Position numbers and translations under genes: made by a program. DNA of 64,000 nucleotides. Origin: Calliopum simillimum (taxonomy: Eukaryota; Arthropoda; Insecta; Diptera; Lauxaniidae). The stretch spans positions 4,278,001 through 4,342,000 of the forward strand of contig OX638368.1 in assembly GCA_951812925.1 (NCBI GenBank), read 5' to 3'. The notes below the pieces were generated by a model. That model made no database searches and had not been told where the DNA came from. It saw only the letters and a program-made list of their open reading frames with translations. Shown in pieces: positions 45,964-56,425 of this stretch (its first letter is position 1; each line of letters opens with the position of its first letter).

Positions 45964-47030
45964 TCGGGTGTGGGCACCCCCCCGTAACTTTTGACAGAAA
46001 ACAAATACGGCTGTTCTGACAAATGTTAAGCGCGTGTTATGAGAGCACGAGATTTTCGTGCATATACCGGAACAAATAGACGCATTTGCTTTTGCTGAGA
46101 GGAAAACAATTACTGAACAAGTGAATGTCAACACAAAAGTTTTTTTCAATAATTTTCCAAGTGCGGTAAATCGAAGTGAATCAATCGAAAAGCTGAATGC
46201 AATCTATATTTAACCAGTAAATTTATTATATTTTGTGAATCAAAATCGAATCCAAGCAAAATATTTGCAGAACAGAATTTGCTTATTGCTTTTCAAAGTG
46301 GCTGTCAAAGTCGGTTGTGGGCACCCCTCTTTTTTTATTGAATGCGTGTGATTTACTGAAATATCGTCGTCAACAAAACAAATTTTAATGATGCTCTTAT
46401 CCATTTTTACGTTTTTTTTTAGTGGAAAGGAAAGAACCAAAAGACCTTTTAAAGATATCGTAGAAAAAAAGTTGTTTTCATCAGGCGTGGGTGGTTAGGC
46501 GGCATACCATTTGGTAAAAAATTTCGGTATTGAATTTCCAGACAAGTGGAAATGGATGGCGGAAATAGATTGATACAAAAAAATCATGCTTGGTAAAAAA
46601 ACAATGTCAACAAAGGCTAGGAATTACGTCACGTAGCTGGGTTAGTCCGCAAAACAATTGATTTGGCATGGACGTCGAAGACAATCAAGTTTGATTTTAG
46701 AGCAACAAGCATGATGCCATTCGATCCAGACGTTTTCAGTGACGCTGATTTTGTTGAATTTGTGTGAGTCAATGTTTCTACAATAAATAAATTTTGCTTT
46801 CTTCTCCATTTGATTGCATTTAACTTCATATTTTCCCATTTTTAGCTGATTTTCTAAGGGTGCCCACAACCAACCCAAATATTATATTTTTTTTCAAAAA
46901 TTATAACATCACTATATTTTTGATATAATTTTGCCAACTGACAAAATCAATTTGCTTTCTTTTACATGTCTGCACAATATACATTTGGTCAAAAGTTAGG
47001 AGCCGAAAGCAAAATGGTGCCCACACCCGA
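45964..47030 (+). mobile_element. pogo-like DNA transposon deletion derivative, copy 2 (both ends present)
   Basis: Outer inverted ends TCGGGTGTGGGCACC (45964-45978) and GGTGCCCACACCCGA (47016-47030) match perfectly. Inside, a second inverted pair GGTTGTGGGCACCC (46313-46326) and GGGTGCCCACAACC (46858-46871) repeats the same theme. The coding remnant lies inside the inner pair. No clear TA duplication is visible outside the outer ends. Same family and same internal deletion as copy 1 at the window start. Confidence 0.8.
46502..46790 (+). pseudogene. pogo-like transposase remnant, copy 2
   Basis: Reads AYHLVKNFGIEFPDKWK then a stop-containing stretch, and farther on FRATSMMPFDPDVFSDADF before more stops. 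This is the same fusion of a Tc5/CENP-B-type DNA-binding piece with a pogo DDE C-terminal piece as in copy 1. The catalytic core is absent. Both copies also share the 'gcaaaacaattgat' junction sequence. Confidence 0.6.
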
Positions 47031-47463
47031 CACTATTTCCTTACTCTATTTTCATATATAAAATGGAGCAATAGTAATGTCAGAATGTGTAAGTGGCATA
47101 CTTTTTACAAATGGCGTTAAATATCACTGTAATTTGAGATTTAAGTATGTTGAAAACAGATTGAAAACTAGGTCATAATACAAGCCAACCAATTTGCAGC
47201 AGATGTTTTCCGAATAAAAATTCAAAATGCCATAAAACAAACACAAAAATGTATCAACTCTAGAGGTAATTATTTGACAGATGACATTTTTTACACTTAA
47301 TATGATAAATTTTACACATATGAGTAATTTCTGCTAAAGCTTCAGTTCATTTTTATTCATCTCTAACAAAAGTGCAACCAATTTACATTATGACATTTCT
47401 TTTGCTTCACCTTTTGAAAAGTAAACATAAACAAATAATTCAGTCTACTCTAGTACAAATAAT

Positions 47464-47599
47464 GAGGGGATTCCTGAAAACGTGTAAAAGCCTCGAAAAC
47501 CTCGTAAACTCGTAAGAGGTGTCAAAATCAATACAAAATTTGACAGTTTTACGAGTTTACGAGGTTTTCGAGGCTTTTACACGTTTTCAGGAATCGCCT
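47464..47599. mobile_element. 136-bp palindromic MITE with empty-site partner in the window
   Basis: Arms of about 50-60 bp are inverted copies. They contain GATTCCTGAAAACGTGTAAA and 'cctcgaaaacctcgtaaactcg', meeting at a short loop near 47525-47540. Copy A of the surrounding repeat (near 23095-23105) lacks it and reads across the site. The comparison gives a 3-4 bp target duplication (AAT or TAAT). No coding capacity. The superfamily is not settled. Confidence 0.85.
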
Positions 47600-47659
47600 T
47601 AATATATTTTATAAATATCGTTAAATTTACCTTTAAATTTGTTCATTATCATTTGTTGT

Positions 47660-47696
47660 TAACTTACCTGAAAAAAGAGAAATAAAAGAAAATTGT
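47660..47696 (-). promoter_or_regulatory. candidate recursive splice site, copy B
   Basis: The minus strand has a pyrimidine tract of about 25 nt (one A, otherwise C/T) followed by CAG and GTAAGT. The junction lies between 47668 and 47667. It is conserved with copy A despite substitutions around it. Confidence 0.45.
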
Positions 47697-47725
47697 TAAA
47701 GAAATTTTTTCAAAAATAAGTAAGG

Positions 47726-48608
47726 AATGTATTAGAAAAAAAGTAGTCGCATTGTTGAATCAGAATTGAATCAAATAATCAAGGAGGCAACAAATTTTTT
47801 TTCTTCGGCCTGTGTAAGTTTTAATTTGTTTAGTTTTAAAATTAGACACATAAAATGCTTAACTAAATTTGTCAATTTAATATAATGCAATCTATTTATT
47901 TTATATTCATATCTAAAATTAACAAAAAATCAAGGTCAAAACATTATTTTGTTGAAACAAATGCATCTCATCATAAACGTGCAAAAATATTTAAGAAAAA
48001 AAAAAAAATGTTTCCCAATTACATACGAATAGCTTTACAAATTGTTTGGTGCAAAATTTAAAAAAACTGATCAAAATTGCATTCAGCACGCATTTTTTTG
48101 TTAAACCTAGAGCGAATGACCTACATACAAAACACCGAAATTTCATAGTAGCGCGTGTCGTGTCGTGAGATACAAATGGCAATAATGGCAGCAACTATAA
48201 TTACAAAAACTATGGGCAAAAAAATAAAAAATTAAAACCAAAATTACTTTTAAGCGTTTAATCCAAAATAAAACGAAAGACAGCAACAATTTAATCATTT
48301 AAGTAACAAAAAAAGTTTTAATGAAAATCACACGCTTCAATATGATTATGCTGCTGCATGGACAAACACTTGATGTTAAGCCAACAACATTTTACTGCTG
48401 GTGTGCGGGTGCTAACAAGTGTATTCATAGCAACAGCAACAGCGACAGCTGAAGTGAAGCAATTGTTGCAACCTTGGCGACAGACGCTTTGAACGTGTGC
48501 CATAAGTACAATTACAATGCTAACAAGTTATTTGAATGACATTTGAATGAAGTGATAGATAGCAACAATTTCGGAAGTTGGAAATTTTGAAGATGAATTT
48601 GTCATTGG
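47726..48608. other. sequence without genes
   Basis: AT-rich with a CAA/GCAACAG patch near 48430-48450. A partial GACTTAAG-motif-like piece (ACGAAAGACAGCAAC near 48272) was seen but not counted. Confidence 0.45.
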
Positions 48609-48610
48609 TA

Positions 48611-49847
48611 GGGGAGGGGGGGGCTAGTGTGGACAATTTTTATATAATTACAGAATTATGTATGTAAATATATCATTTTTGTAATAAAGTAATTTTTAGT
48701 GATTACTTATACCTCTTGCCTTCATAATTGCATCAATAGTTATGAATTTTTATTTTCATAAATGCACTATTAAGTTATTTTAAAAAGAGCTTACATTTGT
48801 CCACACTAGCCCCGTATAAGGGGCTAGTGTGGACAACCATTGATTTAACTGGGGGCTAATGTGGACACCATAAGAAACTTAATAATTCATACAAAAACGT
48901 TAAGAAAGAGTTCAGATACATGTTTATTCAAGAAAATAACGATGTAATACAAATAATAACGCAAATAAAAAATTAACTGCTATCCCATGTTGTATTTGGA
49001 GAAATTTATATCAAACTTCATATAACTTGCTGATCGAAACGTTCCCGGCAGTTGTTGTGCTTGTGGCAGCTTTGCCACTATTTCATTTCGGTGAATTTGG
49101 CTGGTATCCGGTATATCGGGATACGTGAATCTATCGTTCTTTCTTTTTAGAAACGTAATGTCGAAATCTTGAGAACCGTGGATCTTGACAATTTGGCCAA
49201 TATAAAATACTTTTTGTCCATGATGTTTCAAATTTCATATAACTTGCTGATCGCGATGTTTCCGAAAGTTGTTGTGGTTGTGGCAGCTTTGTCACTATTT
49301 CATTTCGGTAAATTTCGCTGGTATCCGGTAAATCGGGATACGTGAATCTGTCGTCCTTTCTTTTTAGTAACGTACTTTCTTGGAACGGCTGTTAGAAATG
49401 GTCTGACGATTTCTGGAGTCATTTCAGCTGCTGCGGACATGTCCACAATAGCCCCATTTCAGTTGTCCACACTAGCCCCTTCATGTCTTGTTAAACAAAA
49501 ATATTTTTTTTTTAACCTTACGGTAAAGTTCTTCAAAAATAATTTTAAAGGTTTAAATAAACACTATTTTAAGTTGTATTATCTATTAACACTACAGCAA
49601 AAGAATAATTAGTTTAAAAGTATCACTGAAATTACGAAGCAACAAAAAAATTACTTTTTGCTGCTTAAAACATGTTCGGTCACGTTATCATGGAAAGCTG
49701 AACTGTCAACAAATGAATTTTTTTCTGGTGATGCAGAGTGCAAATACCAACTTGAAAAATATAAAACAGAAACAAAAAATTCATAACGGCGCGAGAATTT
49801 GAATTTGTCCACACTAGCCCCCAGTCCACACTAGCCCCCCCCTCCCC
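48611..49847 (-). mobile_element. 1,237-bp element with G-run ends and eight GGGGCTAGTGTGGACA boxes
   Basis: Perfect 24-bp inverted ends begin GGGGAGGGGGGGGCTAGTGT and are flanked by TA (48609-48610 and 49848-49849). The box GGGGCTAGTGTGGACA recurs at the two ends and internally near 48799, 48820, 48851, 49441, 49463 and 49805, in both orientations. The interior codes for a pogo/jerky-like C-terminal segment on the minus strand. The TA site and coding remnant point to the Tc1/mariner-pogo group (inference). Confidence 0.75.
48980..49440 (-). pseudogene. C-terminal tail of a pogo/jerky-like transposase, duplicated
   Basis: The minus strand reads MSAAAEMTPEIVRPFLTA near 49440-49385. Then come two tandem copies of one segment. 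The first (49372-49233) is LLKRKDDRFTYPDLPDTSEI and YRNEIVTKLPQ. The second (49231-48980) is VFYIGQIVKIHGSQDFDITF, LKRKNDRFTYPDIPDTSQIH and RNEIVAKLPQAQQL. This resembles the tail found after DDE_1 domains in insect jerky-like proteins (spacer '.SPE.IRP.PKA.PRK' then a small beta-rich module). No DDE core remains. Recognition is tentative. Confidence 0.45.
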
Positions 49848-49889
49848 TACAGACACAAAAGAAAATAAATGGAATAAACAGCCTTATAT

Positions 49890-50090
49890 ACGTTTTGATA
49901 CTGAATCCTACTGCATTCTCAGAATTGTCTATGTACCTGCACGATTTCATGATATCCTTGCTTGAAGTTGGAGAAAACGTTCTTCCAGTCTTATGATATC
50001 GTAAAGCCACATTTTATACCTTCAAACTTTTCCTATAGCACTCTTACTTTCCGAGTTATGATCTTTTGAAGGGCAGCTGTTTGCTCCACA
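49890..50090. repeat. degenerate half copy of fold-back family F
   Basis: Shares CTGAATCC, 'atccttg.ttgaagt', 'agaaaacg' and 'ttttccgagttatgat'-like words, in order, with 27590-27790. Strongly diverged. Confidence 0.35.
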
Positions 50091-51064
50091 TACAAAGGGT
50101 GCCTGTGCAATTGTTTATCATACGTCATGTCAAGCAAGCTGAGTAGAAAAAGAGTGTTTGTCGTAAAGCTACACAATTTAAGCTACGATTAAGTGCATGG
50201 ACTAAAAAAATGAATTTTATAATTGATTTGAAACAGTTTAATTATAATATCATAATTTTATTAATGGCCGCTTAGAAACCATGAAGTATCAACTAAGTAA
50301 AACAATACATAATTTATAACAAAATATTTTTTGTTGCTAAAGTTAAATGATACATATAGGTAAGTATGTATTTACATTGAAAAAATAACACACATAAATA
50401 CACTGCATTCAAGTGTTATCACCTTGTCTGAATATGAAAAAAGTACTCCTCATAAAACATAAGTGAAAAAATACGCATTCAATTACAAAGTCACTGACAG
50501 CTAAATATGAATACCTATCATTTGGTAATAAGTAATGTGAAAATTAAAAAATTAATAAAGAAAAACAAAACAAAAAAAAAGTCGCACCAACATTAATGCT
50601 TCACATTAACACCGGTGAGACCACCATAATATATAAAAACAACAACAACAACGATGCTAACTTTAGCAACAACACTTCACAACGCAGAGTTCAAATCATC
50701 AAATAATCGAAGGAGAAAGTAAAAAGCAATGCAGCGCACAGTTGTTGCGGGCGCAGCAGCAGGCACAGAGGGGACAAAACGCATTTCTGCGGCGGACAGC
50801 ACTTGAAAATATTTCAACAACAACACCAAAGATGTTTTCATCACAATCGAAAACTAAAACAACAACAAAAAAGCATTGTTCACGTTTTGCCGGTTAAGTT
50901 CATATATTATGTTTTAATATATTTCTCTCTCTTTCTCTGGCCATTTTCCCACATGCTTCTCTCGTTTCGTTGTTTCTCATGCGAAGTTGTTTTCCTTTTA
51001 TCTATGTTTATTGTTTATTTTTTTTCACTTATTTTTCTCGACATGTGGCTGGTTGCTTGATAGG
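50091..51064. other. sequence without genes
   Basis: CAA/AAC-rich near 50640-50665 and 50815-50875, GCA-rich near 50730-50765. A TAG/GTAAGTA juxtaposition with a weaker pyrimidine tract at about 51060 is on the plus strand. No coding signal. Confidence 0.45.
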
Positions 51065-51925
51065 TAAGTAGTCAAACTGTAAAGCAATTTTTGTAAGAAA
51101 TCTTCAAAAATGTTTCTTAACTTTGTTTCTATGCACTGTTTATAAACATTGTCCAGAAATTTTTTATAAACATTTCATATAAAGATTGTTAATAAACATA
51201 GGCTATCAATATTGCTTATAAACATTGTCTCTAAGCATTGCTTATAAATTTTTTTACATAAACATTGTTTATAAACATTGCTTGTAAATTATTGTATATA
51301 AAATTTGTTTATAAACATTATATAACTGTAATGCAATTTTCATAAAACATTTCCAAAAATGTTTCTAAACATTGTTTCTATGCAATGTTTATAAACACTG
51401 TCTATAAACAATGTTCATAAAAATTGTTTATAAACATTTTATTTTAAGATTGTTTATAAACATTGGCTATTAACATTGCTTACAAGCATTGTCTCTAAGC
51501 ATTGTTTATAAACATTGCTTAAAAATTTTTTGTAAACACACATTGTTGATAAACTTGCTCATTACAAACTGTTACGCATTTTTCATAATAAATTTCCAAA
51601 AATGTTTCTAAAACTTATTTCAATGCATTACTCATAAGCATTCTCTATAAACATAATTCATAAAAATTGTTTAAAATGGCTTATAAACATTTTATATTAA
51701 GATTGTTCATAAACATTTGCTATGATAAGCATTGTTTATCAACATTGTCTCCAAGCATTGCTTATCAACATTGTCTCTTAACATTTTTTACAAACATTTC
51801 TCATAAATTTTTGTGTATAAACATTTTTTGTAAATATTGCTTAGAAATTTTTTGTCTTGAAACATTGCTTATAAACATTATTTTAATGTTTTTGCATATA
51901 AACATTGTTAATAAACATTAACAAC
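51065..51925. repeat. two-level satellite, block 1 (AAACATTGTTTAT monomers in about 250-bp units)
   Basis: Short words AAACATTG(C/T)TTATA recur every 14-16 bp or small multiples. They are organised in longer units of about 240-260 bp beginning 'actgtaa.gcaattttcataaaa' and including 'ttttaagattgtttata', 'ggctatcaacattg' and 'gtctctaagcattg'. About three long units are present. Related block 2 lies at 53117-53545. Confidence 0.85.
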
Positions 51926-53116
51926 ATTTCTGAGATATTGATTTTTGATTTATTGTTACTTATGATTTTTTCAGAAAAGTTTTTCTAGGCATTGTATCTA
52001 AACATTATTTCGAATAAATCATGAAAATCGTACGTGCACTTTTATAGCATAAATTATCTGCAATAAACAAAGGCAATAACTTCCCTTCAGCTTTGTCCTA
52101 CTGTACACCGAGTGTGTTACATTGTCAGCGCAAACAGTTGTTGCTTTGGTTGGTTGGTACTTGTCTGCATTGTCGCGCTTTGAACTCTTTTCTATTGCTA
52201 GGGTTCAACATCATCATCGTCATCATTATCAACATCATATGGTGAAAAAACAACATATTGCACCTTTCTCTTAGTACATACTTACGTGTACTATTGTGCC
52301 TATGCGAGTACATTCATCTCAGTGTGCAAGTATATGTATATATTTGACTATCTGGCTGTCCGTCTATCGCACATATGTTTCGGTGCATAATTTAATTTGT
52401 AATTTTTTCTTGATTTTTTCAGTTTCAGGTTTCGTTGAATTTTCTTTCTTTTGTTTTTTGTGTTTTTGTTACTTATTTTCTTTGGTTTTTTGATTTTGGT
52501 TTTTATTTTAATTAAAAAAAATAAAGCTGGTCAGTTGAGTGTCTGCTTTCGGTGTTGTTGGTATATTTCTGTCGTATGGTGTTATTTTAATGCACTGGCT
52601 ATGCAGACACAAAGGCATTAAGACGATATACCAGACAGTGAGGCTGATACTACTTTGTGATAAATTTATAAGTCGTTCATATTAATGAAAAATTTACCCA
52701 TATTTTCAATAAATAACGAGCTATGAAGTCAATTCGTTTGATGTGCTTAATAAGTTTTTTTTTAAATGTTTTTAATTTTTATTTTCAAAGATGTACAGGT
52801 GTCCCGTAACTCACGCTAGATATGAATTTGCCGCCATTTGTGCGGTAAAGTGCTATCAATTTAAAAAAGAAAACAGTTTTGCAGTTGACAATTTACGAAT
52901 ATTAAAATAATATCAAAAAATAGATTCAATGCTGTATTAACGTAATTCAGCCACATTATTGAGAAGCAGCTAAGCAATTTTTATAATGCAACAGATATTA
53001 TTGTTCATTTATTCTAAAAAAAAATTCACGAAAAGTTGCCTTTAAAGTAAACAAATTTTATCCCAATTAACGTGATCTTATCGACGAAATGCAATTTTTT
53101 TGAGAAATCAACAATT
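51926..53116. other. non-repetitive sequence between the satellite blocks
   Basis: Contains an ATC run near 52205-52235 and general AT-rich sequence. Nothing recognised. Either it inserted into a once continuous satellite array or the array arose twice. Confidence 0.45.
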
Positions 53117-53545
53117 TATTGAAACTTAATATGTAATTGTTTAAAGATTGCTTATAAAAATAAGCTATCAACATTGCTTATAAACATTGTCTTTAAGCAT
53201 TGCTTATAAACATTGCTTTTAAATTTTTGTATAGAAACTTTGCTTATAACTATTATATAACTGTAACGCAATTTTCATGAAATATTTGGAAAAATGTTTC
53301 TAAACATTGTTTTTATGCACTGTATATAAACATAGTCTATAAACATTGTTCATAAAAATTGTTTATAAACATTTTATTTTAAGATTATTTATAAACATTT
53401 GCTATCAACATTGCTTATAAACATTGTCTCTGTTTATAAACATTGCTTACAAATTTTTGTATACAAACATTGTTGAAAAACTTGCTCATTAGAAACTGTA
53501 ACGCATTTTTCATAAAAAATTTCCAAAAATGTTTGTATATAATTT
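53117..53545. repeat. two-level satellite, block 2
   Basis: Same short and long units as 51065-51925. The segment 53255-53535 aligns nearly base for base with 51318-51600, with small differences. Confidence 0.85.
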
Positions 53546-55504
53546 TTTAAAGAAACTTCACAACTTATTGTAAGGGGCTCAGCAAATCATTTCATTCATT
53601 TTAAGCGTAATAATTAAGAGCAGCCCATCTCCCAACTCTACAAAAAAAGATTCATAATGTACAACAGTGTTAACAGCGGCACATATGAAGTATAGAAACA
53701 AAAACAAATAAAAACTTACTAATTAAAAGTAAACAAAATGATTTGAAAATAAACAAAAATTATCGAAAGGGAAATTCCAATTGCGTAAACATTAATTATT
53801 TAAATTAATATAATAAATAATAATAAAAAAACAGAAATCAGGAAAAACCAAGTAATTGCTTAAATTAAATAAAACTACAGCAACAATCATTAAACTCTAC
53901 ACTTTCAGGCCGTGCAGGGAAAATATGAGGGGGTGTTGGCTTTCAATGAAATTGATTTACAGCGCTAAAGCAAAAACCAACAAAAAAATTATGGCAACAG
54001 CAACTTCAGCAATAAATCCTGATAAAACTCGAGTAATTCAATCAAACAAAATCGAACTGTAACAAAATGATTACAACAAAATCACAAAAAACTTAAAAAT
54101 CTGGCTGTTGCAACACGGAAATCATTTCACTTGCATTCACTTGCTACCATTTTTTTTTATAATTTTGGCTTTTGTTGTAGTTTGCGCTATTGTTGTTGTT
54201 GTAATTGCATAAAACCAATTACTGGCACAAAAATTGCACTTTTAAAAATCAAATTGAAATAAAAAAAAAAAGAAAACGAAAATTTCGTTTGTAAATCAAA
54301 ACGAAAATTACAGTGTGTCGAACATTCATTGCAGAGGTCAGTTGGTAAATTTTAATAATTTCATTTTTCCGCAAGAGGGCGTGGCAATTTTATGTGGTGT
54401 AAATTACTTATGGCAGCAATGGGTTTTGAGATTTCAACTTTTATCAATTGCTGCTGCATGTAACTTGCGCTTTCACGACGTTTTTCGATTTTATCTATAA
54501 ATATATATAAATAGAGTGTCAAAATTATCGTAAAAATATGACACATCTAATTAATTTAATCACGATTTTTAGATCTTGAACTGTCAATTTAATAGCAATA
54601 AAAACAACGACAGCAAAGCAAATGAAAAACTCACGTTCACTTAATTAAGTTGCGCTTTTATTAATGAAAAGTTAGCATGCGTTTGCGTAATCATCGACAA
54701 ATCATAAAAAATCAAGTGTAAATTATTGTTGCTGCTGTCGACATTTCATTAACAATAAAAGTGTAATTTAAAGCTTGCGTTTGTATTTTTACTTTTCACT
54801 GCAACAGCGCTAACTTTTTGAAAATTCAGCTGAAACTCATCACATTCTCATGCTATTGAAGATGACAATTGAAAGAAAGTGTCAGACGCGTTTGCTCTCA
54901 GCGTAACAGCGGAAGTTCACTTAATTGATTGGACACGTTTTGTCGTTATTTAGTTTAATTTTTTTGTTGGTTTCTGGCTGTTGTTGTTTGTACAACGTTA
55001 ATTGAGAGCGAAATCTTTGTGTGCAATGCTCATTGGTAATAATAATAAAAGAAAGTAAGTTCGTTGCTTAAGTCTTTAGTTTTGTCTCACGTGCAAATGG
55101 CATTAGTTTGAAAGCATGCAGCATATTGCAGCGTTTACAGCAAGAGAACTCTAGTTACTTTTATTTTGTAGCTGCAGCAGCTTTCTAAATTTCTTATACT
55201 TATATCTTAAGAAATAGAGCAAATACTTCTGTTGCTTAATTTTGATGTTTTTAAGTAATATTGGAATTTATGCGTGTATCGAAAAATTTTAATTTATGGC
55301 TTTCTTTCGTTAGCCAGGGTGTTATTCGTTGGCGTCCAGGCTTCACTACAAAATTTATGTTTCCCAAGAAAACACAGCTTTTCCAAACGTTCTAATTGAC
55401 TTTATTTTGCATTTGGTACGACGCAATAAGATTGTGAATCCGCCTATAATGAAATCACAGGTGATTATCAAAAACATCCATAAAAAAATCCAAAAAAAAT
55501 ATGT
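53546..55504. other. sequence without genes; one motif copy
   Basis: AT-rich with TTG patches near 54190-54210. Dispersed motif at 55056-55084. A frame at 53856-54062 has no recognised domain. Confidence 0.45.
55056..55084 (-). repeat. dispersed GACTTAAG motif, copy 13
   Basis: The minus strand reads AAAACTAAA then GACTTAAGCAACGAACTTA, one mismatch at the end. Confidence 0.8.
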
Positions 55505-55836
55505 ATATCCAAAAATTTTTGGATGTTTTTTTTTTAAGTTTTTACTTTTGGATGTTTTTTATTTAAATGTTTTTTGGATGTTTTTTTTGATGTTTTTATT
55601 TTTGGATGTTTTTCATTGGATGTTTTAGTTTTTGGTTGTTTTTTATGTTTTTGTTTTTGGAAGTTTTTTTTTGGATATTTTTGTTGTTTTGGATGTTATT
55701 CATTGGATGTTTTAGTTTTCGGATATTTTTTTTTGGATGTTTTTTTTTGGATGTTTTTATTTTTAGATGTTTTTTTTTGGATGCTTTTTAATTTTTGGAT
55801 GTTATTTATTGGATATTTTAGTTTTGGATGTTTTTG
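55505..55836. repeat. minisatellite (TTTTTTGGATG)n
   Basis: About 25 imperfect units of 10-15 bp around 'ttttttggatgttttt', with some longer units containing 'cattggatgttttag'. Open frames here (55574-55837) are repeat artefacts. Confidence 0.9.
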
Positions 55837-56079
55837 AAATAACACAAGAAACATTTTTTTGGAACTTCTTAGCTTATTATTTACTATTTTTATAGGTCGT
55901 TTTGATCCTTTTTTCCAAAAACCGAGATCTACTGGGTTAAAAATTTTAGAGTAATACTCTACTCTTTCACTTGTTGTCCCCAAATGCAAGAACTGCTCAA
56001 AAATTCAGAATAATGAGTAAAAAATGTACAAAAAATTCAATCTCAAACAGAGTTATATTTTCTGACAAAAAAATTCTAC

Positions 56080-56425
56080 ATATTTTAGATTCTTATACGA
56101 TTCATATTTATATGACAAGAAAAGCAGCATAATACATAAGTTCCATTAACGGTTTAAGTTGTAAATAATATAATTTTTTAAAAATACAGCTTTTGTTCGA
56201 TTCGCAAATTTTGTTATAAAAGAGTGACTGTAATGTGATGTCAAAATACTTATGCCTCCAGATATTTGTACATTTTGTTCGTTTTTTTTTTCTTTTTGTT
56301 AAAGAGTGATTATTTAAAAATTTATGTTATATACAACTTAAACCGTTTATGAAACTTATATATTATGCTACTTTTTTTGTTACACAAATATACAATATAT
56401 CGTATAAGACTCTAAATAGTTATGC
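56080..56425. mobile_element. fold-back element of about 345 bp
   Basis: Arms of about 110 bp (about 56080-56190 and 56311-56425) are inverted copies. They contain TCTTATACGAT, AGCATAATA.ATAAGTT and AACGGTTTAAGTTGTA. The spacer of about 120 bp has no gene. MITE-like; target duplication not determined. Confidence 0.75.

Larger units (their letters stand above)
47036..47725. repeat. interspersed repeat pair, copy B (with MITE insertion)
   Basis: Aligns with 22745-23230 along its length, apart from a MITE of about 136 bp at 47464-47599 and about 40-50 extra bases near the start. It begins within a few bases of the pogo-like element's outer end. Confidence 0.8.

Noticed and set aside
48265..48300. 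ACGAAAGACAGCAAC as another copy of the dispersed motif
   Set aside because: The central TTAAG is missing and the right half does not align; not counted.
51040..51070. Plus-strand TAG/GTAAGTA as another recursive splice site
   Set aside because: The 3' splice side is weak: the purine-containing stretch before TAG interrupts the pyrimidine tract, and the orientation is opposite to the two strong sites.
51667..51921. Open frame in the satellite
   Set aside because: Produced by the regular AAACATTGTTTAT spacing, not by coding constraint.
55574..55837. Frames rich in FGCF and MDVF repeats
   Set aside because: Translation of the TTTTTTGGATG minisatellite.
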